From the NCBI GenBank assembly GCA_020633235.1, contig JACKEA010000009.1, positions 1-64,000 on the forward strand: a DNA stretch of 64,000 bases. The letters are read 5' to 3'. Below the pieces are notes generated by a model. That model saw only the letters and a list, made by a program, of their open reading frames with translations, ran no database searches and was not told where the DNA came from. This DNA is from Polyangiaceae bacterium (GTDB lineage: Bacteria > Myxococcota_A > Polyangia > Polyangiales > Polyangiaceae). The stretch's first letter is position 1; each line of letters starts with the position of its first letter. The translations under genes were made by a program, and so were the position numbers. Positions 54,201 to 63,500 of this stretch are shown here, in pieces.

Positions 54201-55777
54201 CGGAGCAAGCACGCCTGATGAAGGTGTTCGATCCCGCACGCTGCCGCGACGCCACGGAAGACGACTATGCCCGCGGTGAATGGCGTATCGTTCACGGCAA
54301 GGTCTGCTCCGCCGCTCCGAAGGACTACGCCTTCTGGCAGGACTTCGATTCGACCACGGTGTCAGGCTGGGAGGGCTGGGGTACCGCCCCGCGCGTGCAC
54401 GTGAAGGCCGACATCCCCAACGCGGGCAGCGTTCGCTGGCCCTACCGCTGGGGTGTGAGCTCGAACGCGTACCTCCACACCAACCCGTCGGATGCGGGCG
54501 CGGACATGTACGAGGCCACGGTTCAGACCATCAACAAGTTCCAGGACCGATATCCCTGGACCTACTTCCGGCGTCAGAACCGCGACTGGAACTACCGAAA
54601 CCTGCCGTCGCGCGTGTCCCGCGAGTTCTACGAGCGGCTGCGCGCATACCACTGGAACACCGCGATCAACAACGCGCGACTCCAAGAGAACGGCAGCTTC
54701 GCTCAGGCCGCAGGCAGCGACGACTGGTGGCGTCCCTACATCATGGCTGAAACCAAGACGTTCGACGCAATCTCGGAAGCCTTCATGGCCCCGCAGATCG
54801 GCGAGTATCAGAGCTGCATCAAGCCGGCAGGTACCACGGCTACGCTGTGGGACTCGGACTGTGGTCTGAACATCGCATCGTCGTTCAGCATCGATGCCGC
54901 CACTGGGCGGTACGTCGACCCGGACTTCGATTCGACGGCTGGTGGTGGCGGTTCCTGGGACTACCAGAACTACGTGAACCACGCGGGCTTCACGTTCGAG
55001 AAGTCGGATGCGTCTCGCACCCTGACGGACGGACGTGCGGTGCTGTTCACCATCTCGCGTGAGAACTACCTGGACGGCCGTAACGTGAACATCAACTTCC
55101 GCAGCGACATGCCCGAGGCGATCGATCGTCTTTTGGGTGGTGTTCTCTCCGGAGACTTCGAGACCGTCGCCCCGTACGTGCTCGCGGCGGACGGACCTAA
55201 CCCGCCGGTTCATTCGTTCCAGCTGGGGGGTGCTGCCGAACCCACTCGTCCTGCTGGCTCGTACTTGCTGTTCCCCAACGTGGGTTACAAGCAGCAGGTC
55301 GGAACGCTGGTCTTCGCGCACATCTTCGCTCGACTCAATGGAGACCTGACTCTCGCCAACAAGATGCGCATTTGGATCGACGGCGGCGTCGACCAGATCA
55401 ACATCCCGGACGCTCAGAAGGCACTCTTCACCGACCCCGAATCTGGCTACACCTACGTGGCTCGCCGCTATGGTAATTGGCAGATCGACGGCAAGACCGT
55501 GGACAAGGGCATCGCTTCGCGCATGTTGCACATGGCGAACCTGCTTGCTGCCCTGGCCTACGAGGTGCAGGGAACTGCGACCAACCCCACGTTGGACGCC
55601 TATGGTCGAGTGCAGTACGTGCTGGATGCCGATGGGTTCCCGAAGAAGCGGGCTGACGCTGGCAGCGCAGCCACGGACTTCCGGAACTACGTTGGTCTGT
55701 TGGACGCTTCCGTACAGCTGGGCCACATGGTCGGCTACGGCCCGTTCAATGGCTGGGGCAGCATCGACCTCAACTAG
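51224..55777 (+). CDS. Giant secreted metzincin-like zinc protease
   Basis: 1517 residues. Signal peptide with lipobox (LNAVGC, Cys24), a long beta-rich N-terminal region and a metalloprotease site HEVGHSLGMLH (H831, E832, H835, G838, H841) followed by a Met-turn-like TSTMEYQ. The consensus HExxHxxGxxH is that of metzincins. C-terminal region is beta-rich and includes a terminal EVQGTATNPTLDAYGR segment. Several disulfide-type Cys pairs (CSAAPKDYAF, ARCRDATED). Likely secreted or cell-surface digestion enzyme, fitting a predatory lifestyle. AAGGAG is 11 bases upstream of the ATG. Length is far above the usual metzincin. Confidence 0.75.
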   Translation: MNSRWTRRLIAGLGLIALNAVGCAQEREPINQVQADALSKEFFVGKISDPSDDPIFYWRNFVVDGSEAQSMVGIGSWGGVDRIKWEITENMLIARRAYNIAGDNKGDPGKTNGSIVAAYPITKHFDIKRAYNPQTGEDLNVVTENTTDRVWYQRDHMRVDWSLNLVDTPLWFDMFAGKVFGDIKVTPLAYYVNDRSNPDAPHFEPEQGYFDVTSKFWVEPESTHMWGMDIPSCVIQGLYTGSAVDSCDPQEAVVRSSYWKMDKVPSAADFEPLENTHAALDIVGNPGGLGDSFQVGIVTPPRVEWDPQYGYTDAGMESHMHVHNIWKQSHIMRGSCTTDAECGGGSCVLTPDGNGAKACTVPCSYDKRGDADNNGTDDQCENANTGYSGNQGSQCSSRNWCTLPIRDRRIKPVTYWVNQDIPAELLDHWDPNSGQRLDVGSSEDLIESWNQLMRFSVAKAREVECRRTNTGDRGTCHGYYFYPNQTEMVSFGAWDIEKPRLNDGSQENAAGLEDQVLTMCHNPVRPYDNAACGPRGTTARVGDIRRNFMYYWPYASRAPWGGIANWEADPVTGMIIGAAATTMGRSATYAAAMVRDIIMVANGELSFEDITNGTPAALYEKRLRDGRTPEVMSNDEIQRRVSMIDAEHASLSIGSPLKKAAPSTARQSLMQIAETQKNSVAWPGPQSTSYLEYDAIAKKVRGQPIETQMVDPNWALDVAGMNPSDVTADNIMDMVSPLRGMDVAQTDKLNQLVDLRMQARGICFGDIYAGNVGNLDVQGVAKWFANKYNDDSIKQNFPEYAEADAAALSKKRADLIYDHLWKETYKGIALHEVGHSLGMLHQFASSFDSANYNPQYWQLRTHDGDATASQSCNGAARCNPGDTACIENDTCMGPRYLDPETADEMGQGSESRPGINYFANTSTMEYQNERFFENVGLGQYDLHTMNVLYGRVLQTFDPDIMSTDEQQVFAPRLLSQLVDFNLVNSGVGVVHYTEQARLMKVFDPARCRDATEDDYARGEWRIVHGKVCSAAPKDYAFWQDFDSTTVSGWEGWGTAPRVHVKADIPNAGSVRWPYRWGVSSNAYLHTNPSDAGADMYEATVQTINKFQDRYPWTYFRRQNRDWNYRNLPSRVSREFYERLRAYHWNTAINNARLQENGSFAQAAGSDDWWRPYIMAETKTFDAISEAFMAPQIGEYQSCIKPAGTTATLWDSDCGLNIASSFSIDAATGRYVDPDFDSTAGGGGSWDYQNYVNHAGFTFEKSDASRTLTDGRAVLFTISRENYLDGRNVNINFRSDMPEAIDRLLGGVLSGDFETVAPYVLAADGPNPPVHSFQLGGAAEPTRPAGSYLLFPNVGYKQQVGTLVFAHIFARLNGDLTLANKMRIWIDGGVDQINIPDAQKALFTDPESGYTYVARRYGNWQIDGKTVDKGIASRMLHMANLLAALAYEVQGTATNPTLDAYGRVQYVLDADGFPKKRADAGSAATDFRNYVGLLDASVQLGHMVGYGPFNGWGSIDLN

Positions 55778-55792
55778 TCCCAAACACGGTAG

Positions 55793-55856
55793 AGGGCGGT
55801 CTTCGCCGCCCTCGCCGAACGCCCGAAAGGCCCGGTGCTCGTCACCGGGCCTTTTC
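55793..55856 (+). terminator. Intrinsic terminator (two hairpins)
   Basis: GAGGGCGG/CCGCCCTC forms a first stem, followed by AAGGCCCGGTG/CACCGGGCCTT, a 11-bp stem running into TTTTCGTTT. Located right after the protease stop; strong termination is expected. Confidence 0.85.
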
Positions 55857-55859
55857 GTT

Positions 55860-55935
55860 TCGTTCTCGTCCCGCCGTCCCGTCGTCCCGCCATCCCGTCG
55901 TCCCTCGTCCCCTCGTCTCGTCGTCCCCCGTCCCC
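55860..55935. repeat. CGTCCC-rich low-complexity tract
   Basis: A run of degenerate five- to seven-base units based on CGTCC(C), pyrimidine-rich on the plus strand. No start codon or motif suggests a gene. Confidence 0.55.
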
Positions 55936-55951
55936 TCCCCGCCTTCTTCGA

Positions 55952-55992
55952 AATGATGTTGGTCCGCCGCGGCCACGACGCGTCCCGGACGT
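55952..55992 (+). repeat. Interspersed palindromic element, copy 9
   Basis: ATGTTGGTCCGCCGCGG then CCACGACGCGTCCCGGACGTCC; core matches with one change. Confidence 0.55.
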
Positions 55993-56052
55993 CCTTCTGA
56001 GTCGAAAGAACGCCGGTCCGACACCGCGAAGCACGCGCGCCGGAGCGAGCTC

Positions 56053-56135
56053 GCTCCGGCGCGCGTGCTCCCGCCCTGCGATGGCCGGACAAGACCGCCG
56101 CTCCGGCGCGCGCGCTCCCGCCCTGCGATGGCCGG
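56053..56135. repeat. 36-base direct repeat, two copies
   Basis: Copies at 56053-56088 and 56100-56135, each beginning GCTCCGGCGCGCG and ending CTGCGATGGCCGG, with a single mismatch. Separated by 11 bases. Confidence 0.7.
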
Positions 56136-56337
56136 TCCCGCCTGCACCCGAGCAGACAAGACGACTGAGTGCGGCGTTGCGGCGTCCCCCAGATTCGTCC
56201 TGCCAATCTCGCCCAGACCTCGCTTCGCGCCTCGGCCATCACGTCCGCTTTCGCGCGGGTCCCTGTGTTGCTCGGCAAGCGCGAGGTTCGCCCAGACGAG
56301 AGCGTGCCCGGCGCTGAAACACGGGGCGACGCATGAC

Positions 56338-56550
56338 GACGGTGCACGCGCCGGCTAGCGTCGGCCGGCACCACGCCGTCCATCGCCGGCGACGGTGCAC
56401 GCGCCGCCTTGCGTCGGCCGGCACCACGCCGTCCATCGCCGGCGACGGTGCACGCGCCGCCTTGCGTCGGCCGGAACCACGCCGTCCATCGCCGGCGACG
56501 GTGCACGCGCCGGCTAGCGTCGGCCGGCACCACGCCTGTCCATCGCCGGC
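56338..56550. repeat. 53-base tandem repeat, four copies
   Basis: Units start at 56338, 56391, 56444 and 56497, each GACGGTGCACGCGCCG and then a variable six-base block (GCTAG in units 1 and 4; CCTTG in units 2 and 3), CGTCGGCCGGCACCACGCC and GTCCATCGCCGGC. Unit 4 has one extra T. Because 53 is not a multiple of three the repeat is not coding. It contains several GCCGGC palindromes. Not CRISPR: no unique spacers. Confidence 0.85.
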
Positions 56551-56783
56551 GCCGATGGCGGCGCAGCGGCGCGCTCAAGGTCGGAACGCGAGTGCAGCGC
56601 GAAGACGACTGCAAGCTCGTCCGTGGGGCAATGACGGCAGCGACGTCCGTTCCGAGTTGGTTCCGCGGCGCACCGACATTCAAATGGACAAGGGCGACAC
56701 GCGGGGTTGAAGGGACGCGGGCGAAGGACGGCGGGCGCGCGAGAATGTCGCGCGCGCGTCTTGGCGAACGAAGCGCGCGCTCT
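56551..56783. other. Non-coding remainder of the repeat region
   Basis: No gene-like frame; contains one more interspersed-element match and Arg-rich low-complexity sequence. Together with the repeats on both sides it makes a 1.1-kb gap between the protease terminator and the FHA gene. Confidence 0.4.
56661..56683 (-). repeat. Interspersed palindromic element, copy 10 (partial)
   Basis: Minus-strand reading TTGAATGTCGGTGCGCCGCG; matches the tail of the core with two changes. Confidence 0.4.
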
Positions 56784-56916
56784 GGGCGCGGTCATCAGGT
56801 GGCGGAGCGCGATCAGGGCGCGCTCATCACCGCCGTGGCTCGCGATGAGGGCGCGGTCATCAGGTGGCGGAGCGCGATCAGGGCGCGGCCATCAGGTAGC
56901 CGCGCTTGATGAGACT
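56784..56916. repeat. 32-33-base tandem units continuing into the FHA gene
   Basis: Units begin at 56786, 56818, 56851 and 56883 (GCGCGGTCATCAGGTGGCGG and variants). The last is the end of the FHA coding region, minus strand LIKRGYLMAAP; the next units in another frame still encode LIALRHLMTAP. So the gene 3-prime end appears to have been duplicated past the stop. Confidence 0.6.
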
Positions 56917-57852
56917 GGCGATGATCTCGGCGGCTTCCAAGTCCGTGAGCTGCGTGCGATCGAAGAGCGCCTTGATGCTGGGCGCGTTGAGCGCGGTTTG
57001 AAGCAGATCCAGATGCGTGGGCTCGAGCTCATGGAGCGGCGCCTCCAGCGGAGTGCGCAGCACCAAGCGGCTGTCGAGGGACGGGATCTTGTCGAGCAGG
57101 GCGTTGAGCTCGTCCTGCTGGCGGAAGCCCTCCATCAGGATTTCCTGAACGCTCACGCTGATGGGATTCTCGATGGGCTCTTCCGCCGGGGGATCCAGCT
57201 CGAAGAGGCCGTGGGCCCAGGTGAGCATGCGGTAACACGCCTTGAGCGCACCGAGCTCCGGCTGACCGTCGATCATCGCAGTCGATATCATCCCCTGGTC
57301 CAGGTAGATGCGACCGATGCTGGTGTCCGTGCGCAGCACGAGTACGCCGGTCTTGCGCGAGGTTCCGAACAGCTGGAGCAAATCCGGTAGCGGGATTTCC
57401 TCCAGGTTGCCGGTCATGCGCGGCGCGTCGTCCTTGCCACGGCGCTGCGCGGCTCGGCGAGCGGCCAGACCCTCCAGGTCGCGCTTGCTGGAGGGAGCCT
57501 CCGCGCTGACTGCGACCACCTTCAGGATGGAGGTGCCGATCAGGACCCGGTCCCCCTCCCGCAACATCGCGGACTGGATCTTTTCACCGTTGACGAACGT
57601 TCCGTTGGTCGAACCCATGTCCTGAATCGTGATGACGCCATTGCGCATCTCGATCTGGGCGTGCCGCCGCGAGACCATCTCCTCCACCAGCACCATGTCG
57701 AGATCGCTGGAGCGGCCGATGATGATCTGACGGCCTTCCTCGATGGGAAACTCCCCACCTTGGTACTTGCCGGAAATGAACCTCAGCGCCAGCCCCTTGC
57801 GCGGGGACCCTGCCTGCGGACCGGATGGATTCGGCGCGAGTCTGTCGGGCAT
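56878..57852 (-). CDS. FHA-domain protein with DUF4388
   Basis: 324 residues. FHA domain at 20-120: GRSSDLDMVL, VSRRHAQIE and GSTNGTFVNGEKI, the phosphothreonine-binding motifs. The rest (150-324) is a DUF4388/PATAN-type domain (MTGNLEEIPLPDLLQLFGTSRKTGVL; GRIYLDQG). Such fusions act in Ser/Thr phosphorylation signalling in myxobacteria. The C-terminus ends at the tandem repeat described above. Likely couples kinase signals to an output. Confidence 0.85.
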   Translation of the reverse strand: MPDRLAPNPSGPQAGSPRKGLALRFISGKYQGGEFPIEEGRQIIIGRSSDLDMVLVEEMVSRRHAQIEMRNGVITIQDMGSTNGTFVNGEKIQSAMLREGDRVLIGTSILKVVAVSAEAPSSKRDLEGLAARRAAQRRGKDDAPRMTGNLEEIPLPDLLQLFGTSRKTGVLVLRTDTSIGRIYLDQGMISTAMIDGQPELGALKACYRMLTWAHGLFELDPPAEEPIENPISVSVQEILMEGFRQQDELNALLDKIPSLDSRLVLRTPLEAPLHELEPTHLDLLQTALNAPSIKALFDRTQLTDLEAAEIIASLIKRGYLMAAP

Positions 57853-58040
57853 TAGCTAGCGTTCGAGCCCACCAGGAACGCCCGTCGGACGAGGCGCGTC
57901 TCGTACAGGCTTCGAAGCAAAAAGATAGGGCCTACGCATAGATACGGTCAAGCAAAGGGGGAGCCTTGAGTGCACTCTGCCAGCCCTGCCCGCGGGAGCC
58001 CGGGTCAGGGGCATTTCGGGCCGCTTTTCTGGGCCTTTCG
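57853..58040. other. Short intergenic stretch with no gene
   Basis: 188 bases between two minus-strand genes. A GGGAGCCCGGG inverted repeat is visible near 57992; no promoter or gene is recognised with confidence. Confidence 0.4.
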
Positions 58041-60191
58041 TCAGGCTGGCTCGACCTCGGGATCGGGCGCCGGGCCGCTCGGGCGGCTCCCCTCCCCCAT
58101 GACATCTCGCAGGGACGCCATCGAGGTCCGGCCGGAGCTCTCGGCGGGCAGCACGATGGAGAAGACGGCGCCGCCCACCGCTCGGGAGGAGGCGTCGATC
58201 CGGCCCCCCATCTCCTCGACCATGCGTTGGCTGATGGCCAGGCCCAGACCGGTTCCCTTGTCCTTGGTGGTGAAGAAGGGAACGAACAGGTTGTCGAGGA
58301 CCGCGGGCGGGATGCCCGGGCCGTCGTCGCGAACGGCGATCTCCACCCAGTCGCTGGTGGGCCCCTCCTTGTCGCCGGGTCCCCCCTGACGCATGGAGGT
58401 GGTGACGGACACGTTCTGGGCTCCTGCCTCCCAGGCGTTCTGGACCAGATTGATCAAGACCTGCCGCAGCTGTTCGGCATCCGCACGCACCGGAGGCAAG
58501 AGCTCGTCGAGATCCGTGCGGATGGAGTGCTCTACGGAGCGCCCTTGGGACGACAGCACCTGGAGCGTTCGCCGTACCACTGCGTTCACGTCCACCGCTC
58601 CGGGATTGCCTTTGGATGGTCGGGCGTAGTCGAGAACGGAACCCACGACGCGATCGAGACGATCGACCTCCTCGAGGATGATCCCGAGAAACTCCTCCGC
58701 GTGAGGATCGAGCGGTCCGTCCTGAGGCTCGGCCAAGAGCTGTGCGGCACCCTTGATTGCTCCGAGCGGATTCTTGACCTCGTGCGCGAGACCCGCCGCC
58801 ATCTGGCCCAGTGCTGCGAGGCGGTCCCGCTCCTGCATGCGGCGATACTGCCGAGAGTTCTCGATCACCACGCCGATCTGCACGGCCAGGGCTTCGAGCA
58901 GCGTGACGTCGTCCGGCGAGAAAGCGTCGCTGACGCGATCGTCCACCACCATGAGCAGTCCCACCAATGCCTTGTTCTCGCCACGAATGGCCAAGCACAC
59001 GCCGTCCCGCAGCGGACCCAAGAGCTCCGCGGCGGCCAGCAAGCGCTCGTCGGCGTCCAGCTCCGGTCCCCGCTCCCCGCGGCGCGCCTCCGCCACGTTG
59101 CGGAGGTGTTCTTCCATCAAGAGCGAAGGGGCGGTGTGCAGTCGCTCCAGGAGCGGACGCGCAATGGCACCATCGATGCGAGCAGGTGCTGCCGGTCCAA
59201 AGGAGAGGCCCAGCTCGAAATCCGTACCCACCGGGTCCCGCAGGTAGAGCGCTGCACCGGTGGCACGGCGCGAAAGCTCGAGCTCGGCCAGCACGATCTG
59301 CATCATCTCTCCCACCTGCAGCACGTGCACCAGCTCTCGTCGCGCATTCGATACGGCGCGCTCGAGATCCACGCGTTCCAGGAAGAAGACGCGGTGAATG
59401 TAGCGCTCGACCTTGTCCCGAAGCGGCTCGAACAGCACCAGGATCACGATCGAAGCGAGGATCGCGTTCAGGTACATGGTGGAGAACCCACCCACCAGAT
59501 CCACGAACACGTAGAAGATGCCCGCCAGGCAGAACGCGAGCAGCGTGGAGACCAGCAGCTGGCCGAGGATGTCGTACAGATCCACCAGCCGCTCGCGGAT
59601 CATCGACTCTGCCAGCACGAACAGGAACACGATGCTGAGCACGGCGCCCACCGGGGGCAGCGGCGCGCCGATGAACCACAGGAAGTCCGCCAGGGTGAAG
59701 GCGGCGGCGAGGGCGCCGATCAGCACCAGGAAACGCACGCGACGTTGGGTCGCACGCGAGCGACTACGCTCACCCCGCTTGGCGAGCGACCACAGGCCCG
59801 CGGACAGCAGGCTGAACACGTAGAAGACCACGGCGCCACGCGCGAGCGGGTGGTCGTGCTGCGGCGAGAGCACCAACAGCAGCATCGGAATCATGAGTAC
59901 GCCCGCCACGCGCACCAGCGTGGAGCGGCGCTCGAGGCGGGGAACGATGACCTCGAACAGGTTCAGGGCGAACTGCGGGAGCAGCACCGCGAGAATGGCG
60001 GTGAACCGTACCCAGACGTCCGCGCGGACGAAGTGGTACAGCCACTGTGCGATGTACCAGAGGCCAATGTCCGCGGCGAAAGCCGCGAAGTAGAGATGGG
60101 CTCGGCGCCGGCCACCGCGAAGCAGGATGGAAACCGCGATCGCGAGAGCCAGCGCACCGCAGAACAGACTTGTCCGCGTACGCAGATCCAC
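58041..60191 (-). CDS. Membrane sensor histidine kinase with GAF domain
   Basis: 716 residues. Seven or so membrane helices in the first 260 residues (TSLFCGALALAIAVSILL to IVILVLFEP), a GAF-like domain (about 280-460; VCLAIRGENKALVGLLMVV), HisKA with AHEVKNPLGAIKG and a HATPase region (LINLVQNAWEAGA; VRDDGPGIPP; KGTGLGLAIS). Membrane input similar to 7TMR-like sensors. Family of large orphan myxobacterial kinases; signal unknown. No response regulator adjoins. Confidence 0.9.
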   Translation of the reverse strand: MDLRTRTSLFCGALALAIAVSILLRGGRRRAHLYFAAFAADIGLWYIAQWLYHFVRADVWVRFTAILAVLLPQFALNLFEVIVPRLERRSTLVRVAGVLMIPMLLLVLSPQHDHPLARGAVVFYVFSLLSAGLWSLAKRGERSRSRATQRRVRFLVLIGALAAAFTLADFLWFIGAPLPPVGAVLSIVFLFVLAESMIRERLVDLYDILGQLLVSTLLAFCLAGIFYVFVDLVGGFSTMYLNAILASIVILVLFEPLRDKVERYIHRVFFLERVDLERAVSNARRELVHVLQVGEMMQIVLAELELSRRATGAALYLRDPVGTDFELGLSFGPAAPARIDGAIARPLLERLHTAPSLLMEEHLRNVAEARRGERGPELDADERLLAAAELLGPLRDGVCLAIRGENKALVGLLMVVDDRVSDAFSPDDVTLLEALAVQIGVVIENSRQYRRMQERDRLAALGQMAAGLAHEVKNPLGAIKGAAQLLAEPQDGPLDPHAEEFLGIILEEVDRLDRVVGSVLDYARPSKGNPGAVDVNAVVRRTLQVLSSQGRSVEHSIRTDLDELLPPVRADAEQLRQVLINLVQNAWEAGAQNVSVTTSMRQGGPGDKEGPTSDWVEIAVRDDGPGIPPAVLDNLFVPFFTTKDKGTGLGLAISQRMVEEMGGRIDASSRAVGGAVFSIVLPAESSGRTSMASLRDVMGEGSRPSGPAPDPEVEPA

Positions 60192-60229
60192 GGGTCACCA
60201 GGGTAGCCGACAACCGCCGGGCCGGCGAT

Positions 60230-60592
60230 TCAGTGGGTGGTGTTCGTGGTCCCGGTGGTGTCCTTGGTGGCGTTCTCCACGTCACCAGCGGGATTGGTCG
60301 GGTCGTCCGTCGCTCCCCACGTCCAGGGATACGGGGTGGGATCCTTGGGATCGTTCGGCTCCGCGGCGTGGCCGGCCCAGGGATAGGGCGTTGGGCCGCC
60401 ATTTGGCGGGGTCCGAGGATTGACCGGATCCCCAGGCTGGCTCGGCGTGTCCTGGGGCTGCTCCTGAGCCGCCTGAACGTCGAGCTCGTAGCCCTGCTCG
60501 CCGAGGTCCCCCGAGTCTCGAACGTCCATGGCACATCCCAGTACCGAGGACAAAACCAACGCCGCGAGGGCGAGGAGGCTGAACCGCTTCAC
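60230..60592 (-). CDS. Small lipoprotein, Pro-rich
   Basis: 120 residues. Lipobox LSSVLGC at 13-20, then an acidic, Pro/Thr/Asn-rich, probably disordered region with the repeat PTPYPW twice (PTPYPWAGH and PTPYPWTWG). Start is GTG overlapping the stop of the sigma-54 activator gene (GTGA), so the activator and lipoprotein are translated together. Function unknown. Confidence 0.55.
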   Translation of the reverse strand: MKRFSLLALAALVLSSVLGCAMDVRDSGDLGEQGYELDVQAAQEQPQDTPSQPGDPVNPRTPPNGGPTPYPWAGHAAEPNDPKDPTPYPWTWGATDDPTNPAGDVENATKDTTGTTNTTH

Positions 60593-63500
60593 GACACGTC
60601 CTCCAAAGTCTCCAACAGTCCGTACTGTTTCACGAGCTGGCTCAAACGCGGGCGTTTCATTCCGAGAATGCTCGCCGCGCGGGTGATGTTCCCCGAGGTC
60701 TCCGCCAGCGCGCGTGCGATGCACTCGCGCTCGATGTTGCGCTTGAGGTCCGACAGGCTGACGCCGTCCCGGATCTCTCGATACGCTGCGCCGGTCACCG
60801 GCTCCTCCACCACGGGGGAGACGTCGGCCGGGGCAGACGGGGAAGGTGGGGGGAGCGTCGCGCGCCGCGTGTCCAACACCACCGGCTCGGTGGGGACTCG
60901 TCGTAGCGCTTCCACGTGCTCCACCAGGTCCGAGACCTGAATCACGTCCCCCACGGCGAAGAGCGAGGCCGCGCGAAGGGCGTTTTCCAGCTCACGGACG
61001 TTGCCCGGCCAGCGATGCCGGGCCAGTAGCTCGAGCGACTCCCTCGACATCTGCTTGGGCTCTTCCTTGCGCTCCCGCGCGATGCGCTCCAGCAACGCCT
61101 CGGTGAGCTGCGGCAGATCCGAGACGCGATCTCGAAGCGCCGGAACTGCCAGCGCAATCCCGCTCAAGCGGTAGAACAAGTCTTCGCGGAACTCGCCGCG
61201 CTCCACCATCGACCGCAAATCCCGATTGGTGGCGCACACGATGCGAACGTCCACGGGGATCGGCGAGCTGCCACCCACGCGCTCGATGGTGCGCTCCTCG
61301 AGCACGCGGAGCAGGGCGACCTGGGTGCGGGGCGAGATGTCTCCGATCTCGTCCAGGAACAGAGTGCCGCCGTCCGCTCGCTCGAAGCGGCCACGACGCC
61401 GAGCGCCGGCGCCGGTGAACGCGCCCTTCTCGTGGCCGAACAGCTCGCTGAGGAGCAGCGACTCCACCAAAGCGGCGCAGTTCACCTTGACCATGGGCCC
61501 GGCCGCGCGCGCGCTCTGCTGGTGGATCAGCTCGGCCACCAGCTCCTTGCCGGTCCCGCTCTCGCCGAGCAGCAACACGGTGTTGTCCGTGGGAGCCACG
61601 CGAGCCGCGGAGTCGAGCAGCGCCCGAACCGCTGGGTGACGCCCGACGTAGCGGGGACCCGACTTGTTGGCTCGTGGGCGCGAGGCCGACACGGGACCTT
61701 CGCTTGGCGGCGCGACATCGTCCGCGTCCGTATGAGCCAGGCGCTCGAGGCGCGCCACGCGCATCACGTCCCGGCGTGCCAGATAGGCATCGCGGAGATC
61801 CGATGGCAGCGCGGCGGCGACCTCGTCGCGAAGGGCCCGGGCCTGGGAGATGTGAGCGCGCGCCGCGTCCACGTCTCCCTCGCCGAAGGCGATCTCCGCG
61901 GCCAGCACGTGGGCTTCTCGAGCGAGCTCTTCGTCCCCGGCCTCTCGGGCGATGACCACGGCCGCTCGGGCGGGCTCTTCTCCACCGCGACCGGCAGCGC
62001 GCGCCACGTGAGCCGTGAGCAACGTTGCTTCCGCGCGGTCGTAGGGGGACGCGGCGATTTCCATCGCGCGAGCGGCTTCCGCTTCGGCGCGGGCCACGAC
62101 GCCGTCTTCCAAGGCGATGCGCGCCGCCAGACGATGGCACTCGCCAACCTTGTCGCCGTCGCTCGCGTGGGCGGCGGTTCGCAGGGCGGCGCGTACGTCG
62201 CGCTCCGCCTCGAGAGTGCGACCCTTCTCCAGGTGCACACGAGCGGCGGCCAGCGACAGCTCCGTGAGTCGGGACGCCGGAGCACCCGCGCCCAGAGACT
62301 GACGGCCGAAGCGCAATGCCTGCTCCGCCTGTTCCACCAGACCGAGGCGCAGCCGGAGCTCCACGACGTTGGTGATGTCGCGGGCGAAGTTCAGACGGTC
62401 TCCCAAGCGGCGGTGAACTAGCGTGGTGCGCTCGAGAAGTCCGAGGGCGTCGGCGTAGTCGTGTCGCTCGATCGCCAGCACCGCGAGGTTCGAGAGAGCA
62501 AATGCCACCGCGCGCGACTCGCCCCGCTCTTCGCCGTCACGCAGTACGGCATCCAACATCGAGTGGGCTTCGTCCGAGCTCCCGCGCGACAGCAGAGCAA
62601 TGGCGCGATTGACGCGGGCCCGGAGCTCCTCCGTGGACAAGCCGAGGGCGATGGCGTCGCAAACGTCCTCCGCGAAGTGCTCGTCAGCGCGGCTCCAATC
62701 GCCTCGGGCCAAGAGCATCTTGCCGAGCAGGTTGCGCGCCCCCAAACGCACCCGGCCATCCTGCGCCGCCCTCAGCACTTCTTGCGCCAAGCGTTCCGCC
62801 TCCGCGAGATCGCCGCGGGCGTAGCGCACCTCTCCGATTTGAACGATGGCCTCTTGCCGCTCGCTGTCCTGCGCCAGATCACGAGCACGAGCCAGCGCCG
62901 CGTCCGCGCTCACCAGATCGCCTCGCGCCAAGCTGGCGCGACCGAGCACGAAGGCTGCGCGGAAGGAGGGTTCCCCGGTAGAGGCGGCCTTGGCCCAATC
63001 CAAGGCGACGTCCACGTCTCCCAGATCCAGCGCCAACTCCGCACCGGCGAGCAAGAGCGCGGACGGCGAGGCGCTCAGGGACTCGATCGCGCTGCGATAG
63101 CGCTGCCACAAGCTCGCACGACTGGTAGCGTCCCCGGCCAAGGCCAACGCCCGGCGCAACGCGGCCTGGCCGGCTTGCACCTGACCCGAGCGCGTCAGCA
63201 GCTCGCCACTTCGAGCGTGAGCCCAAGGATCCTCGGGAAAAACCTCAACCAGCGCCGCCGCGACGTGGGAGTCCGCAGCGCTGGGCGCGGGCGCCTCGAG
63301 CTCCACGATCTCCACCAAGCCGTCCCGTGACTCGAGCAGACCCAGCGCTTCGAGCTCTTGGACCGCGTCGCGATCCCCCAGGCGAGAAAGCGCCGGCTCC
63401 GGCCACGGCCGAGCAGCGAGCACCAACGCCTGCGCCAACTGTCGCGCCGCCGCGGATTCGGGAAATACCCACGGCTGCGGCTTGAGCACCTGCGCCGCCG

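Noticed and set aside
56338..56550. CRISPR array
   Set aside because: The units are directly abutting 53-base repeats with no unique spacers, and no cas gene is near.
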